From: Sphingomonas sp. CCH21-G11
GTDB lineage: Bacteria; Pseudomonadota; Alphaproteobacteria; Sphingomonadales; Sphingomonadaceae
Reading direction: 5' to 3'
Length of the DNA stretch: 51,257 nucleotides
Assembly (NCBI RefSeq): GCF_001555965.1
Contig: NZ_LSHX01000046.1
Coordinates: 1-51,257, forward strand
Shown piece by piece: positions 7,849 to 15,893 of the stretch (the first letter of the stretch is position 1; each line of letters begins with the position of its first letter). The notes beneath the pieces were generated by a model. The model saw only the letters and a program-made list of their open reading frames with translations, had not been told where the DNA came from and made no database searches. Position numbers and translations under genes: made by a program.

Positions 7849-9095
7849 GCGAAGGCGTCGTGCACATCATCGGCGCGGGCCTGGCGGGGCTGGGTGCGGC
7901 GGTGGCGATCAGCGCGCAGGGCCGACAGGTCGTCGTGCACGAAAGCGCAGCGCACGCCGGCGGGCGATGCCGGTCCTATCACGACCCGCTGCTCGACCGG
8001 GTGATCGACAATGGCAATCACCTCGTCCTGTCGGGCAACCGCGCAGTGATGCGCTACCTTTGCGCCACCGGCGCCGCCGACACGCTGACCGGGCCGGTGG
8101 CGGCGTCCTACGACTTCTACGACGTCGGGTCGGGGGAACGCTGGACGGTGACCGCCAATGAGGGCGCGCTGCCCTGGTGGATCCTTGACCCCGCACGGCG
8201 GGTGCCGGGCACGCGCGCACGCGACTATCTGGGCCTCGCCCGGCTGTTCGTCGGCAATGACGGCGACGTGATCGCGGCGCGGGTCCGTCCGCAAGGGCGG
8301 CTGTGGTCGCACCTGATCGATCCGGTGCTGGTGGCCGCGCTCAACACCTCGGTCGCGGAAGCTTCCGCACCCCTCGCGGCGGCCGTGCTCCGCGAATCGC
8401 TTGCGCGCGGCGGCCGCGCCAGCCAGCCGCGGATCGCCGCGACCACCCTTGCCGCAACCTTCGTCGATCCCGCGCTTGCGACGCTCAACCGGCGGGGGGT
8501 GCGCGTGCGCTTCAACGCACGGCTGCACGGCATCGCGATGACCGACGATCGGGCGAGCGCGCTCGACTTCGCCGACGGCCCGGTCGGGCTGGGCCCGGCG
8601 GATCAGGTGGTCGTGGCAGTGCCCGCAGGCGTGGCGACCGACCTGTTGCCCGGCCTGTCCGCCCCCGACCAGTTCCGCGCGATCGTCAACGGCCACTTCG
8701 CGATGGCACCGCCCCCGGGGGCACCGGCGATGCTGGGACTGATCGGCGGAACGGCGGAATGGCTGTTCGCCTTTGGCGATCGCCTGTCGGTCACGGTCAG
8801 CGATGCCAACCGCCTGCTCGATCAGGATCGCGCGACACTGGCGGCGCGCTTCTGGGCGGATATCTGCGCCGCGCTGGCGATCGACGCGCCGATGCCGCCA
8901 TGGCAGATCGTCAAGGAAAAGCGCGCCACCTTTGCCGCGACCCCCGATCAGGATGCCCGGCGGCCGGGCACCGCGACGCGCTGGCGCAACCTCGCGCTGG
9001 CGGGCGACTGGACCCGTACCGGACTGCCCGCGACGATCGAGGGGGCCCTGCGGTCGGGCGAAGCCGCTGCCGCACACGTCATGGCGCGCAGCTGA
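7845..9095 (+). CDS. hpnE: Hydroxysqualene dehydroxylase HpnE
   Basis: A 416-aa FAD-dependent amine-oxidase-like enzyme that reduces hydroxysqualene to squalene. The dinucleotide-binding motif GAGLAGLG lies at residues 10-17, followed by the GGRCRS segment typical of phytoene-desaturase-like flavoproteins; the C terminus holds the LAGDWTRTGLPATIEGA flavin-binding stretch. The ATG at 7845 overlaps the hpnD stop (ATGA). It completes the HpnD-HpnC-HpnE squalene pathway directly ahead of the cyclase gene. Confidence 0.93.
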   Translation: MSEGVVHIIGAGLAGLGAAVAISAQGRQVVVHESAAHAGGRCRSYHDPLLDRVIDNGNHLVLSGNRAVMRYLCATGAADTLTGPVAASYDFYDVGSGERWTVTANEGALPWWILDPARRVPGTRARDYLGLARLFVGNDGDVIAARVRPQGRLWSHLIDPVLVAALNTSVAEASAPLAAAVLRESLARGGRASQPRIAATTLAATFVDPALATLNRRGVRVRFNARLHGIAMTDDRASALDFADGPVGLGPADQVVVAVPAGVATDLLPGLSAPDQFRAIVNGHFAMAPPPGAPAMLGLIGGTAEWLFAFGDRLSVTVSDANRLLDQDRATLAARFWADICAALAIDAPMPPWQIVKEKRATFAATPDQDARRPGTATRWRNLALAGDWTRTGLPATIEGALRSGEAAAAHVMARS

Positions 9096-11071
9096 TGCAC
9101 ATGATGACGGGTAACCGGGCCGCCACCCCCACCGATGACGACGCCATCGACCGCAGCGTCGATCGCGCGGCCGACGCACTTGCGCGCGCGCAGCGCGACG
9201 ACGGCCACTGGGTGTTCGAACTGGAGGCGGACGCGACCATCCCTGCCGAATTCGTTCTGCTCAAACATTATCTGGGCGAACCGCGCGATCCGGTGCTCGA
9301 GGGCAAGATCGGCCATTATCTCCGCCGCATCCAGTCGGCGGAACATCATGGCTGGCCGCTGTTCCACGGCGGCGCGTTCGACACCTCCGCCAGCGTGAAG
9401 GCCTATTACGCGCTCAAGATGATCGGCGACGATCCGCAGGCGCCGCACATGGCGCGCGCACGCGCGGCGATCCACGCGGCGGGCGGCGCGGCGGCGGTGA
9501 ATGTCTTCACGCGCATCCAGCTGGCGCTGTTCGGCGCGGGCAGCTGGTCGGTGGTGCCGACGATGCCGGTCGAGCTGATCCTGCTGCCGCGCTGGTTCCC
9601 GGTGCATCTGTCGAAAATGAGCTATTGGGCGCGTACGGTCATCGTGCCGCTGCTCGTGCTCGCCGCAAAGCAGCCGGTGGCAAAGAACCCGTCGGGGGTG
9701 AAGGTCGATGAACTCTACACCCAAAGGGCAGCGCCGCTGAAAAGCCAGGCGGCGGGCGCGAAACGATCCTGGCAGATACTTTTCGGCGGCCTCGACATCG
9801 TGCTCAAGCGGGTCGAGCCGCTGTGGCCCCGGGGATTAAGGGCGAAGGCGATGCAGGCCTGCGTCGATTTCGTCGTCGAACGGCTCAATGGCGAGGATGG
9901 CCTGGGCGCGATCTATCCGGCGATGGCGAACAGCGTGATGATGTTCGATTGCCTGGGCTATCCCGAGGATCATCCGCACCGGGCGATCGCGCGCAGGTCC
10001 GTGGAAAGGCTGCTCGTGGTGAAGGCCGACGAGGCCTATTGCCAGCCCTGCGTCTCGCCGGTCTGGGACACCGCGCTCGCTGCGCACGCGATGCTGGAGG
10101 CCGGTGGCGAAGCGAATGAGGCGCGCGCGAGGGCCGCACTAGCGTGGCTGAAACCGCTTCAGGTCACCGACGTGCGCGGCGACTGGGCAGAGGTGAAACC
10201 CGGCATCCGCCCCGGCGGCTGGGCGTTTCAGTACAACAACGCGCATTACCCCGATCTCGACGACACCGCCGTCGTGGTGATGGCGATGGATCGCGCGCGC
10301 GATAAGCTGGCACCTGCCGGTGTCGGTGCCGGGGGTTACGATGAGGCGATCGATCACGGCAATGAATGGACGGTCGGGCTGCAATCGAAAAATGGCGGTT
10401 TCGGCGCGTTCGATGCCGACAACACCCATGACTATCTCAACAACATCCCCTTTGCCGATCACGGCGCGCTGCTCGATCCGCCGACCAGCGACGTGACCGC
10501 GCGCTGCGTGTCGATGATGGCGCAGCTCGGCGAAACCGACAGCCCGCGAATGAAGGCTGCGCTCGGTTTCCTCGACGCCGAACAGATGGCGGATGGATCA
10601 TGGTTCGGGCGCTGGGGGGTCAATTACATCTACGGCACCTGGTCGGTGATGTGCGCACTAAACGCAGCCGGGCGCGGCGGTGATCATCCGGGCATGCGCC
10701 GCGCCGCCGACTGGCTGGTGGCGATCCAGAATGCCGACGGCGGCTGGGGCGAGGATTGCGACAGCTATGCGCTCGACTATGCCGGCTACACCCCGGCACC
10801 GTCGACCGCATCGCAGACCGCCTGGGCGCTGCTCGCGCTCATGGCCGCGGGGTTGGTCGAACATCCCGCGGTCGCGCGCGGGGTCGAATGGCTGGTCGCC
10901 AACCAGGAAGCGGACGGGCTGTGGGGGCAGGAACAGCATACCGGCGGCGGCTTTCCGCGCGTGTTTTACCTGCGCTATCACGGCTACCCGAAATACTTCC
11001 CGCTCTGGGCAGTCGCGCGGTATCGGAATCTGAAGCGGTCGAACCAGAAGATCGTCGCATGGGGAATGTGA
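9095..11071 (+). CDS. shc: Squalene-hopene cyclase
   Basis: A 658-aa class II triterpene cyclase, also called HpnF, that folds squalene into hopene and diplopterol at the membrane. The catalytic DLDD (DxDD, about residues 387-390) is followed by TAV. Several QW-type repeats are visible, for example near NGGFGAFDADN and DGGWGEDCDSY, and the WGVNYIYGTW segment is typical. The start shares one base with the hpnE stop (TGATG at 9093-9097); Met 3 or 4 of the MHMM start could also be used. It ends the coupled gene string; hpnG follows after 57 nt. Confidence 0.96.
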   Translation: MHMMTGNRAATPTDDDAIDRSVDRAADALARAQRDDGHWVFELEADATIPAEFVLLKHYLGEPRDPVLEGKIGHYLRRIQSAEHHGWPLFHGGAFDTSASVKAYYALKMIGDDPQAPHMARARAAIHAAGGAAAVNVFTRIQLALFGAGSWSVVPTMPVELILLPRWFPVHLSKMSYWARTVIVPLLVLAAKQPVAKNPSGVKVDELYTQRAAPLKSQAAGAKRSWQILFGGLDIVLKRVEPLWPRGLRAKAMQACVDFVVERLNGEDGLGAIYPAMANSVMMFDCLGYPEDHPHRAIARRSVERLLVVKADEAYCQPCVSPVWDTALAAHAMLEAGGEANEARARAALAWLKPLQVTDVRGDWAEVKPGIRPGGWAFQYNNAHYPDLDDTAVVVMAMDRARDKLAPAGVGAGGYDEAIDHGNEWTVGLQSKNGGFGAFDADNTHDYLNNIPFADHGALLDPPTSDVTARCVSMMAQLGETDSPRMKAALGFLDAEQMADGSWFGRWGVNYIYGTWSVMCALNAAGRGGDHPGMRRAADWLVAIQNADGGWGEDCDSYALDYAGYTPAPSTASQTAWALLALMAAGLVEHPAVARGVEWLVANQEADGLWGQEQHTGGGFPRVFYLRYHGYPKYFPLWAVARYRNLKRSNQKIVAWGM

Positions 11072-11128
11072 GCGGGCCGATCTTCGCCATTTTCCCGGCT
11101 CTGACGGCCGGGGCATAAGGGGCAGGCC

Positions 11129-11773
11129 GTGATCCTGATTGCCTGCGGGTTGCAGCGGGAAGCCAAGATCCTTGGCCGGCCCGGGGTGATCGCCGTCCCC
11201 GGCGGCGGCGATGCGGCGCGGCTGGAGATGATGCTGGCGTCGCACGCGGCGCGTGCGACGATGATCGTTTCGAGCGGGATCGCGGGTGGGCTGGATCCCG
11301 CGCTGGTGGCTGGCGACGTGGTCGTCGACTGCACCATGCCCCACGCCCTTGACCCACGGGTCGCGGAGGGGCTTGTACGGATGCGCGCCGCCCTCCCCCA
11401 CGCGCATTACGGCACGATCGTCGGTCAGGATCGCATCGCGGCGCGCGCGATCGAAAAGGCCGCGCTCCACGCCGCCACCGGCGCCATGGCGGTCGACATG
11501 GAATCGCACGTCGCCGCGCGGGTGGCGGCGCGGTACGGCCTGCCCTTCCTCGCCATCCGCGCCATATCCGACACGGCGCACGAAACCCTGCCCCCCGCCG
11601 CGCTGGTCGGGATGAACCCCGATGGATCGATGGCGCTGGGCAAGGTGCTGGCGTCGCTCGCACGGCGACCGGGGCAACTGCCGGCGCTGATCCGGACCGG
11701 GCGGAGCGCCGAGGCGGCGTTCACATCGCTGGCGCAGCTAAGTCAGGCCCTGCGCTTAACCCAACAGAACTGA
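11129..11773 (+). CDS. hpnG: Hopanoid phosphorylase HpnG
   Basis: A 214-aa protein of the nucleoside phosphorylase fold. HpnG removes adenine from adenosylhopane, giving a ribosyl-type hopane. SSGIAGGLDP forms the phosphate or base loop and VDMESHVAARVA is the MExxA motif that contacts ribose. The start is a GTG at 11129 with an AAGGGG ribosome-binding site about 7 nt upstream. It converges with hpnH, whose product makes its substrate. Confidence 0.9.
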   Translation: MILIACGLQREAKILGRPGVIAVPGGGDAARLEMMLASHAARATMIVSSGIAGGLDPALVAGDVVVDCTMPHALDPRVAEGLVRMRAALPHAHYGTIVGQDRIAARAIEKAALHAATGAMAVDMESHVAARVAARYGLPFLAIRAISDTAHETLPPAALVGMNPDGSMALGKVLASLARRPGQLPALIRTGRSAEAAFTSLAQLSQALRLTQQN

Positions 11774-11776
11774 GCG

Positions 11777-11854
11777 GTCATTGCGAGCGCAGCGAAGCAA
11801 TCCAGCCGAGCCGCAAATGGTACCGCTGGATTGCTTCGCTGCGCTCGCAATGAC
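11777..11854. repeat. 30-bp perfect inverted repeat between hpnG and hpnH
   Basis: The arms 11777-11806 and 11825-11854 are exact reverse complements over 30 nt around an 18-nt loop. Each arm begins GTCATTGCGAGCGCAGCGAA when read inward from its end, a palindrome family dispersed in many proteobacterial genomes. It fills the gap between two convergent genes, starting 3 nt past the hpnG stop and ending 18 nt from the hpnH stop. Transcribed from either side it would fold into a very stable hairpin, so it may serve as a bidirectional terminator or mRNA stabiliser. Confidence 0.9.
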
Positions 11855-11872
11855 GGTAATTTGGCTTCTGCC

Positions 11873-13018
11873 TCAAGCTGCGCGCTGCACCCGCTTGTAA
11901 CCTTCGGGGTCCGCCGCCTTGATCCGCTCCAGCTCGCGCTCGACATGGCTGGAATGGACGTCCTGTGCCGGCCTTGCGTTGGACAGGTCGATATCGGGCG
12001 CCATCGGACCTTCGGTGCGCACGCCCTTGCGTCCGACCTTGAGCATCTTGAGCGGGTGGCGGATCGCATCGGTCGCCGCCGTGCCCTCGAACCCACAATG
12101 GACCATGCAGTTCGAGCATTTCGCGTATTTGCCGACGCCATACTGGTCCCAGTCGGTGCCCTCCATCAGCTCGGCAAAGCTGTCGACATAGCCCTCGCCG
12201 ACCAGATAGCAGGGCTTTTGCCACCCGAACACGGTGCGCAACGGCATCGACCAGGGCGTGCATTCATAGGTCTGGTTGCCCGCGAGGAAATCGAGGAACA
12301 GGGGCGAGTTGGTGAACGCCCATTTGCGCCCGCCATCGCCCCGGCGGAACACGTCGCGGAAGAAATTCTTGGTGCGTTCGCGCGTCAGGAAATGCGCCTG
12401 ATCGGCGGCACGCTCATAGGAATAGCCGGGCGAGATCGTGATCTCGACATCGCGCGCCGCCATTTCGTCGAAGAACGCCGCCAGCCGGTCGGGGTCTGCG
12501 CCGTCGAACACGGTGCAGTTGACCTGGACGCGGAAACCGCGCGCCTTTGCCATCTCGATCGCCTCGATCGCGACTTCATAGGTGCCGTCCTGATCGACCG
12601 CGTGGTCGTGCATGCCCTTGTCGCCATCGAGATGGATCGACCAGGTGAAAAAGGTCGACGGCCGGTAATCGTCGATCTTCTTCTTGAGCAGCAGCGCGTT
12701 GGTGCACAGGATCACGAACTTCTTCCGGCGCACATAACCTTCGACGATGCGCGGCATGTCGCGGTGGAGCAGCGGCTCGCCCCCCGCGATCGACACGGCG
12801 GGCGCGCCGCATTCGTCGATCGCCTGCATGCATTGGTCATAGCTCAGCCGCTGGTTGAGGATCGCGTCGGGATAATCGATCTTGCCACAGCCCGGGCAGG
12901 CGAGATTGCAGCGCAGCAGCGGCTCGAGCATCAGCACGAGCGGATATTTGCCCCCGGCCAGATGCCGCCGGAGCGTGTAGCCGCCGATGCGGGCGAGGAG
13001 CGGAAGCGGCAGACCCAT
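11873..13018 (-). CDS. hpnH: Adenosylhopane synthase HpnH (radical SAM)
   Basis: A 381-aa radical SAM enzyme that joins the 5'-deoxyadenosyl group to the hopene side chain, the first step of C35 hopanoid formation. The cluster motif is CNLACPGC with Cys 37, 41 and 44. VSIAGGEPLLH is the GGE motif for SAM. A C-terminal cysteine group (CSNCMVHC) is also present. The gene lies 12 nt downstream of ispH on the same strand, probably in one transcript, and converges with hpnG. Confidence 0.95.
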   Translation of the reverse strand: MGLPLPLLARIGGYTLRRHLAGGKYPLVLMLEPLLRCNLACPGCGKIDYPDAILNQRLSYDQCMQAIDECGAPAVSIAGGEPLLHRDMPRIVEGYVRRKKFVILCTNALLLKKKIDDYRPSTFFTWSIHLDGDKGMHDHAVDQDGTYEVAIEAIEMAKARGFRVQVNCTVFDGADPDRLAAFFDEMAARDVEITISPGYSYERAADQAHFLTRERTKNFFRDVFRRGDGGRKWAFTNSPLFLDFLAGNQTYECTPWSMPLRTVFGWQKPCYLVGEGYVDSFAELMEGTDWDQYGVGKYAKCSNCMVHCGFEGTAATDAIRHPLKMLKVGRKGVRTEGPMAPDIDLSNARPAQDVHSSHVERELERIKAADPEGYKRVQRAA

Positions 13019-13030
13019 TTTTTTCCAGCC

Positions 13031-13990
13031 CTATTCGGCGGCGATCGAGTTGGCCTGCACCACGTGGCGCAGCTCGGGCGGCAGACTGAATTCCACCGTC
13101 TCGACGATGCCGTCGAGCGTCGAGACCTCGATCGGCGCAATCCGCCGCAACGCCGTGATGACATCCTCGACCAGCGTATCGGGGGCAGACGCCCCTGCCG
13201 TCAAGCCGATGCGTTCGACCCCGTCGAACCAGGCGGGATCAAGCGCGCTGCCGTCGGCGACCAGATAGCTGGGCAAGCCGAGATCGACGCCGATCTCGCG
13301 CAGGCGATTGGAATTGGAGCTGTTCGGCGATCCGACGACCAGCAGTACGTCGGCGACGCGGCACAGGTCGCGCACCGCCGTCTGCCGGCTCTGCGTGGCA
13401 TAGCAGATGTCGGAGACATTGGGGCCGACCACGTCGGAGAAGCGCCGCTCGAGCGCGGCGATGACATCGCGGGTGTCGTCGACGCTGAGCGTCGTTTGGG
13501 TGATGTACGCGATCGGTTCGTCGTCGGGCAGGTCGAGCTTCTCGATATCGGCACAGGTGCCGACCAGATGCACGGGCGCGTCGATCTGGCCGATCGTTCC
13601 CTCCACTTCGGCATGGCCCTCGTGCCCGATCAGCACGATGGTCCGTCCCGCCGCCGCATAGCGCCGCCCCTGCAGATGGACCTTGGTCACCAGCGGGCAG
13701 GTCGCGTCGAGGACCGGCAGCCGGCGTGACGCGGCCACCGCCTCCACCTCGCGCGCGACGCCATGGGCGCTGAAGATGGTGCGGCCGCCGTCCGGAATCT
13801 CGTCCAGTTCATCGACGAACACCGCGCCCTTGGCCTTCAGCGTGTCGACGACGTGCCGGTTGTGCACGATTTCATGGCGGACATAGACCGGCGCGCCGTA
13901 ACGTTCGATCGCGCGCCCGACGATCTCGATCGCCCGCACCACCCCCGCGCAGAATCCACGCGGTTGCGCGAGGATGACCTGTATCGCCAT
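13031..13990 (-). CDS. ispH: 4-hydroxy-3-methylbut-2-enyl diphosphate reductase
   Basis: A 319-aa iron-sulfur enzyme for the last step of the MEP pathway, making IPP and DMAPP. The three cluster cysteines are Cys14 (PRGFCAG), Cys98 (DATCPLV) and Cys196 ([10 protein letters not shown]); the active-site HEGHAEVEG and [10 protein letters not shown] segments are intact. Length and start are normal for the family. It precedes hpnH by 12 nt, so isoprenoid supply and hopanoid tailoring are probably co-transcribed. A paralogue elsewhere in the genome cannot be excluded. Confidence 0.96.
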   Translation of the reverse strand: MAIQVILAQPRGFCAGVVRAIEIVGRAIERYGAPVYVRHEIVHNRHVVDTLKAKGAVFVDELDEIPDGGRTIFSAHGVAREVEAVAASRRLPVLDATCPLVTKVHLQGRRYAAAGRTIVLIGHEGHAEVEGTIGQIDAPVHLVGTCADIEKLDLPDDEPIAYITQTTLSVDDTRDVIAALERRFSDVVGPNVSDICYATQSRQTAVRDLCRVADVLLVVGSPNSSNSNRLREIGVDLGLPSYLVADGSALDPAWFDGVERIGLTAGASAPDTLVEDVITALRRIAPIEVSTLDGIVETVEFSLPPELRHVVQANSIAAE

Positions 13991-14007
13991 TGCTCACCTC
14001 ATTCCCC

Positions 14008-14028
14008 GCGCGGAGATGATCTCCGCGC
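14008..14028 (-). promoter_or_regulatory. Stem-loop in the ispH leader
   Basis: A 9-bp perfect stem (14008-14016 with 14020-14028, GCGCGGAGA and its complement, 3-nt loop) lies 18 nt upstream of the ispH start codon. The GAGGTGAG ribosome-binding site follows just after it. It may influence translation or mRNA stability. The rest of the 13991-14214 divergent region is unusually AT-rich and probably carries the ispH and hpnM promoters; I could not fix either. Confidence 0.45.
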
Positions 14029-14214
14029 CGTCGCATCCGAAACCCATTGCTCCGACGCGCCACTTTGCCCGTTTTTCAAAACAATGAACAAAATATTGCA
14101 ATCGCAGACTAGAGCCGTCGTAAAAATTGTAGAACCAATCTATCCATGTCATCAATAGCGGTAGTCGAACGACGTGACAGGCTTACCGGACAGGCTATTC
14201 ATTGGAGCAAGAAA

Positions 14215-14817
14215 ATGAAACTTGCTGTTTTTTCGACAACGATCGTCGCTTTGACTTTGATATCTCCGACCATGGTCGCGGCCCAGACCGATGCGGCAGC
14301 GACGGTGCAGACGCTGAGCGACACCCTGATCGCGACGATGCGCGAGGGGCCGGCGCTCGGTTTTGCCGGCCGGTCGGCGCGGCTGAAGCCCGTGATCGAA
14401 CGCAGTTTCGACCTCGCTCTTGCCACCCGCCTGTCGATCGGCCCGAGCTGGACCAAGATGTCCGCGGCGGACCAGGCCGCGCTGACCGACGCGATCCGGC
14501 GCATGACGATCGCCGAATATGCCCGCAACTTCGCGCGCTGGAACGGCGAGGCGATCCGCGTCGATCCGCGCGTCACCACGCGGGGTGCCGATGCGCTGGT
14601 TCGAACGACATTGACGCGGCGCGACGGCGATCCGGTCGTGCTCGCCTATCGCCTGCGCCAGACGGGCGGGACGTGGCGGATCATCGACGTCCTGTTCAAC
14701 GGCTCGATCAGCCAGCTCGCGACGCGACGCGCGGATTACGCGCGCATCCTGGCAAGCGGCGGCGCGCCCGCGCTGGTCCGTCACCTCGATCGAGCCACTG
14801 CCAATGCCGCGCGCTGA
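14215..14817 (+). CDS. hpnM: HpnM, MlaC/Ttg2D-like periplasmic lipid carrier
   Basis: A 200-aa exported protein. Residues 1-24 form a signal peptide (MKLAVFSTTIVALTLISP, then AQ). The mature part resembles the Ttg2D/MlaC family of periplasmic phospholipid carriers, including the conserved LRQTGGTWRIIDVLFNGSIS region. The upstream extension from 14146 has no signal-peptide sense, and GGAGC lies before the ATG at 14215, so that start was chosen. The gene overlaps the mlaA-type gene by 14 nt. In the hopanoid context it is named HpnM and is thought to help carry hopanoids or lipids across the periplasm. Confidence 0.85.
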   Translation: MKLAVFSTTIVALTLISPTMVAAQTDAAATVQTLSDTLIATMREGPALGFAGRSARLKPVIERSFDLALATRLSIGPSWTKMSAADQAALTDAIRRMTIAEYARNFARWNGEAIRVDPRVTTRGADALVRTTLTRRDGDPVVLAYRLRQTGGTWRIIDVLFNGSISQLATRRADYARILASGGAPALVRHLDRATANAAR

Positions 14818-15844
14818 ACGACGCCGCATCGCGACCGGCCGCAGCCTGATCCGCGACGCCGCGATCTGGCTAGCGCTGACGACGCTGGCGTTGGGTACGC
14901 CGGGATGCGCCAATCGGCCCGCGATCGAGCCGGCGGGTACCGCCGCACCCGCGGCACTGTCGGGCGATGCGGCGGCGCCGCGACCGCCACGTACCCCGGG
15001 CGACCCGGTCGAGGCGACGAACCGCCGCTTCTTTCGTGCGCAAAGCGGCATCGATCGGGGTTTCTTCGGCCCGGTTGCGCGCTTCTACAAACGCGTCGTC
15101 CCGCGCGTGATCCGGTCGGGGCTGCGCAACATCATCCGCAACCTCACCGAGCCGGTGGTCTTCGTCAACGACGTGCTGCAGATCAAGCCGAAGCGCGCGG
15201 TGCGAACGCTCGGCCGTTTCGTCATCAATTCGACCGTCGGTGTGGCCGGCGCGATCGACGTCGCGAAGACCGCTGACCTGCCCTATCGCGCCAATGGCTT
15301 CGGCAACACGCTCGGGCGCTACGGCGTCGGCCCCGGCCCGTTCCTCTACCTGCCGCTGGTCGGCCCGACGACGCTGCGCGACCTGCTGGGCGGGCAGCTC
15401 GACGGACTGGTGCTGCCGGTCGGCGTCGGATTTCCGTTCGACCGGCTCGATTACCAGCTCAGTCGCGGGGTCGTGTCGACCCTGGACCGGCGGGCCGAGG
15501 CCGAGGACGACTTGAAGGCGCTGTTGTCGGGCGCCGCCGACCCCTATGCCACCCTTCGCTCGGTCTATCTCCAGAGCCGCGCCGCCGCGATCGCCGAGCT
15601 TCGCGGCAGCAGCGACGGAACGGAAGCCCTCGACGATCCGCTGCTCGATCCGGCGGAGTCCCCGCCCGACCCGACCGCCGGCGCCGCCCCCGACGTGCCG
15701 GAGCAGACCGATCCGGCCGCGTGCGCCGATGCAGGCAGCTGTTCGCCCGCGCCCGCAGAGGGGGCAACGCCCGACGCGGCGCCGGAGACGCTGCCCGACC
15801 CGGCGGCCGGTGCGATCGCGGAGCCGATGGGGATGGCGGCGTGA
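14804..15844 (+). CDS. mlaA: MlaA (VacJ)-family outer-membrane lipoprotein
   Basis: A 346-aa protein with a hydrophobic N-terminal segment ending GTPGC, an imperfect lipobox. The MlaA core is clear: DPVEATNRRFF, NDVLQIKPKRA, GRFVINSTVG, YGVGPGPFLYLPLVGPTTLRD. The last 75 residues are a low-complexity Pro/Ala/Asp/Glu tail. MlaA removes mislocalised lipid from the outer leaflet of the outer membrane and passes it to MlaC. Overlap with hpnM (an MlaC relative) suggests a dedicated lipid-transfer pair in the hopanoid locus. Confidence 0.88.
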   Translation: MPRAERRRIATGRSLIRDAAIWLALTTLALGTPGCANRPAIEPAGTAAPAALSGDAAAPRPPRTPGDPVEATNRRFFRAQSGIDRGFFGPVARFYKRVVPRVIRSGLRNIIRNLTEPVVFVNDVLQIKPKRAVRTLGRFVINSTVGVAGAIDVAKTADLPYRANGFGNTLGRYGVGPGPFLYLPLVGPTTLRDLLGGQLDGLVLPVGVGFPFDRLDYQLSRGVVSTLDRRAEAEDDLKALLSGAADPYATLRSVYLQSRAAAIAELRGSSDGTEALDDPLLDPAESPPDPTAGAAPDVPEQTDPAACADAGSCSPAPAEGATPDAAPETLPDPAAGAIAEPMGMAA

Positions 15845-15893
15845 TGCCGCCCGGATCGGCGCGGATTATGCTGGCGGGCCGAGCGGGGCGGCC

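Noticed and set aside
8303..9094. Long open frame ahead of shc in the shc frame (frame opens at 8303)
   Set aside because: It overlaps all of hpnE out of frame, has an Arg/Ala/Gly-rich composition typical of GC-rich shadow frames, and the family start of Shc is at 9095.
11774..11872. CRISPR-like repeat between hpnG and hpnH
   Set aside because: There are only two units, they are inverted rather than direct, and the 18-nt centre is a loop, not a spacer.
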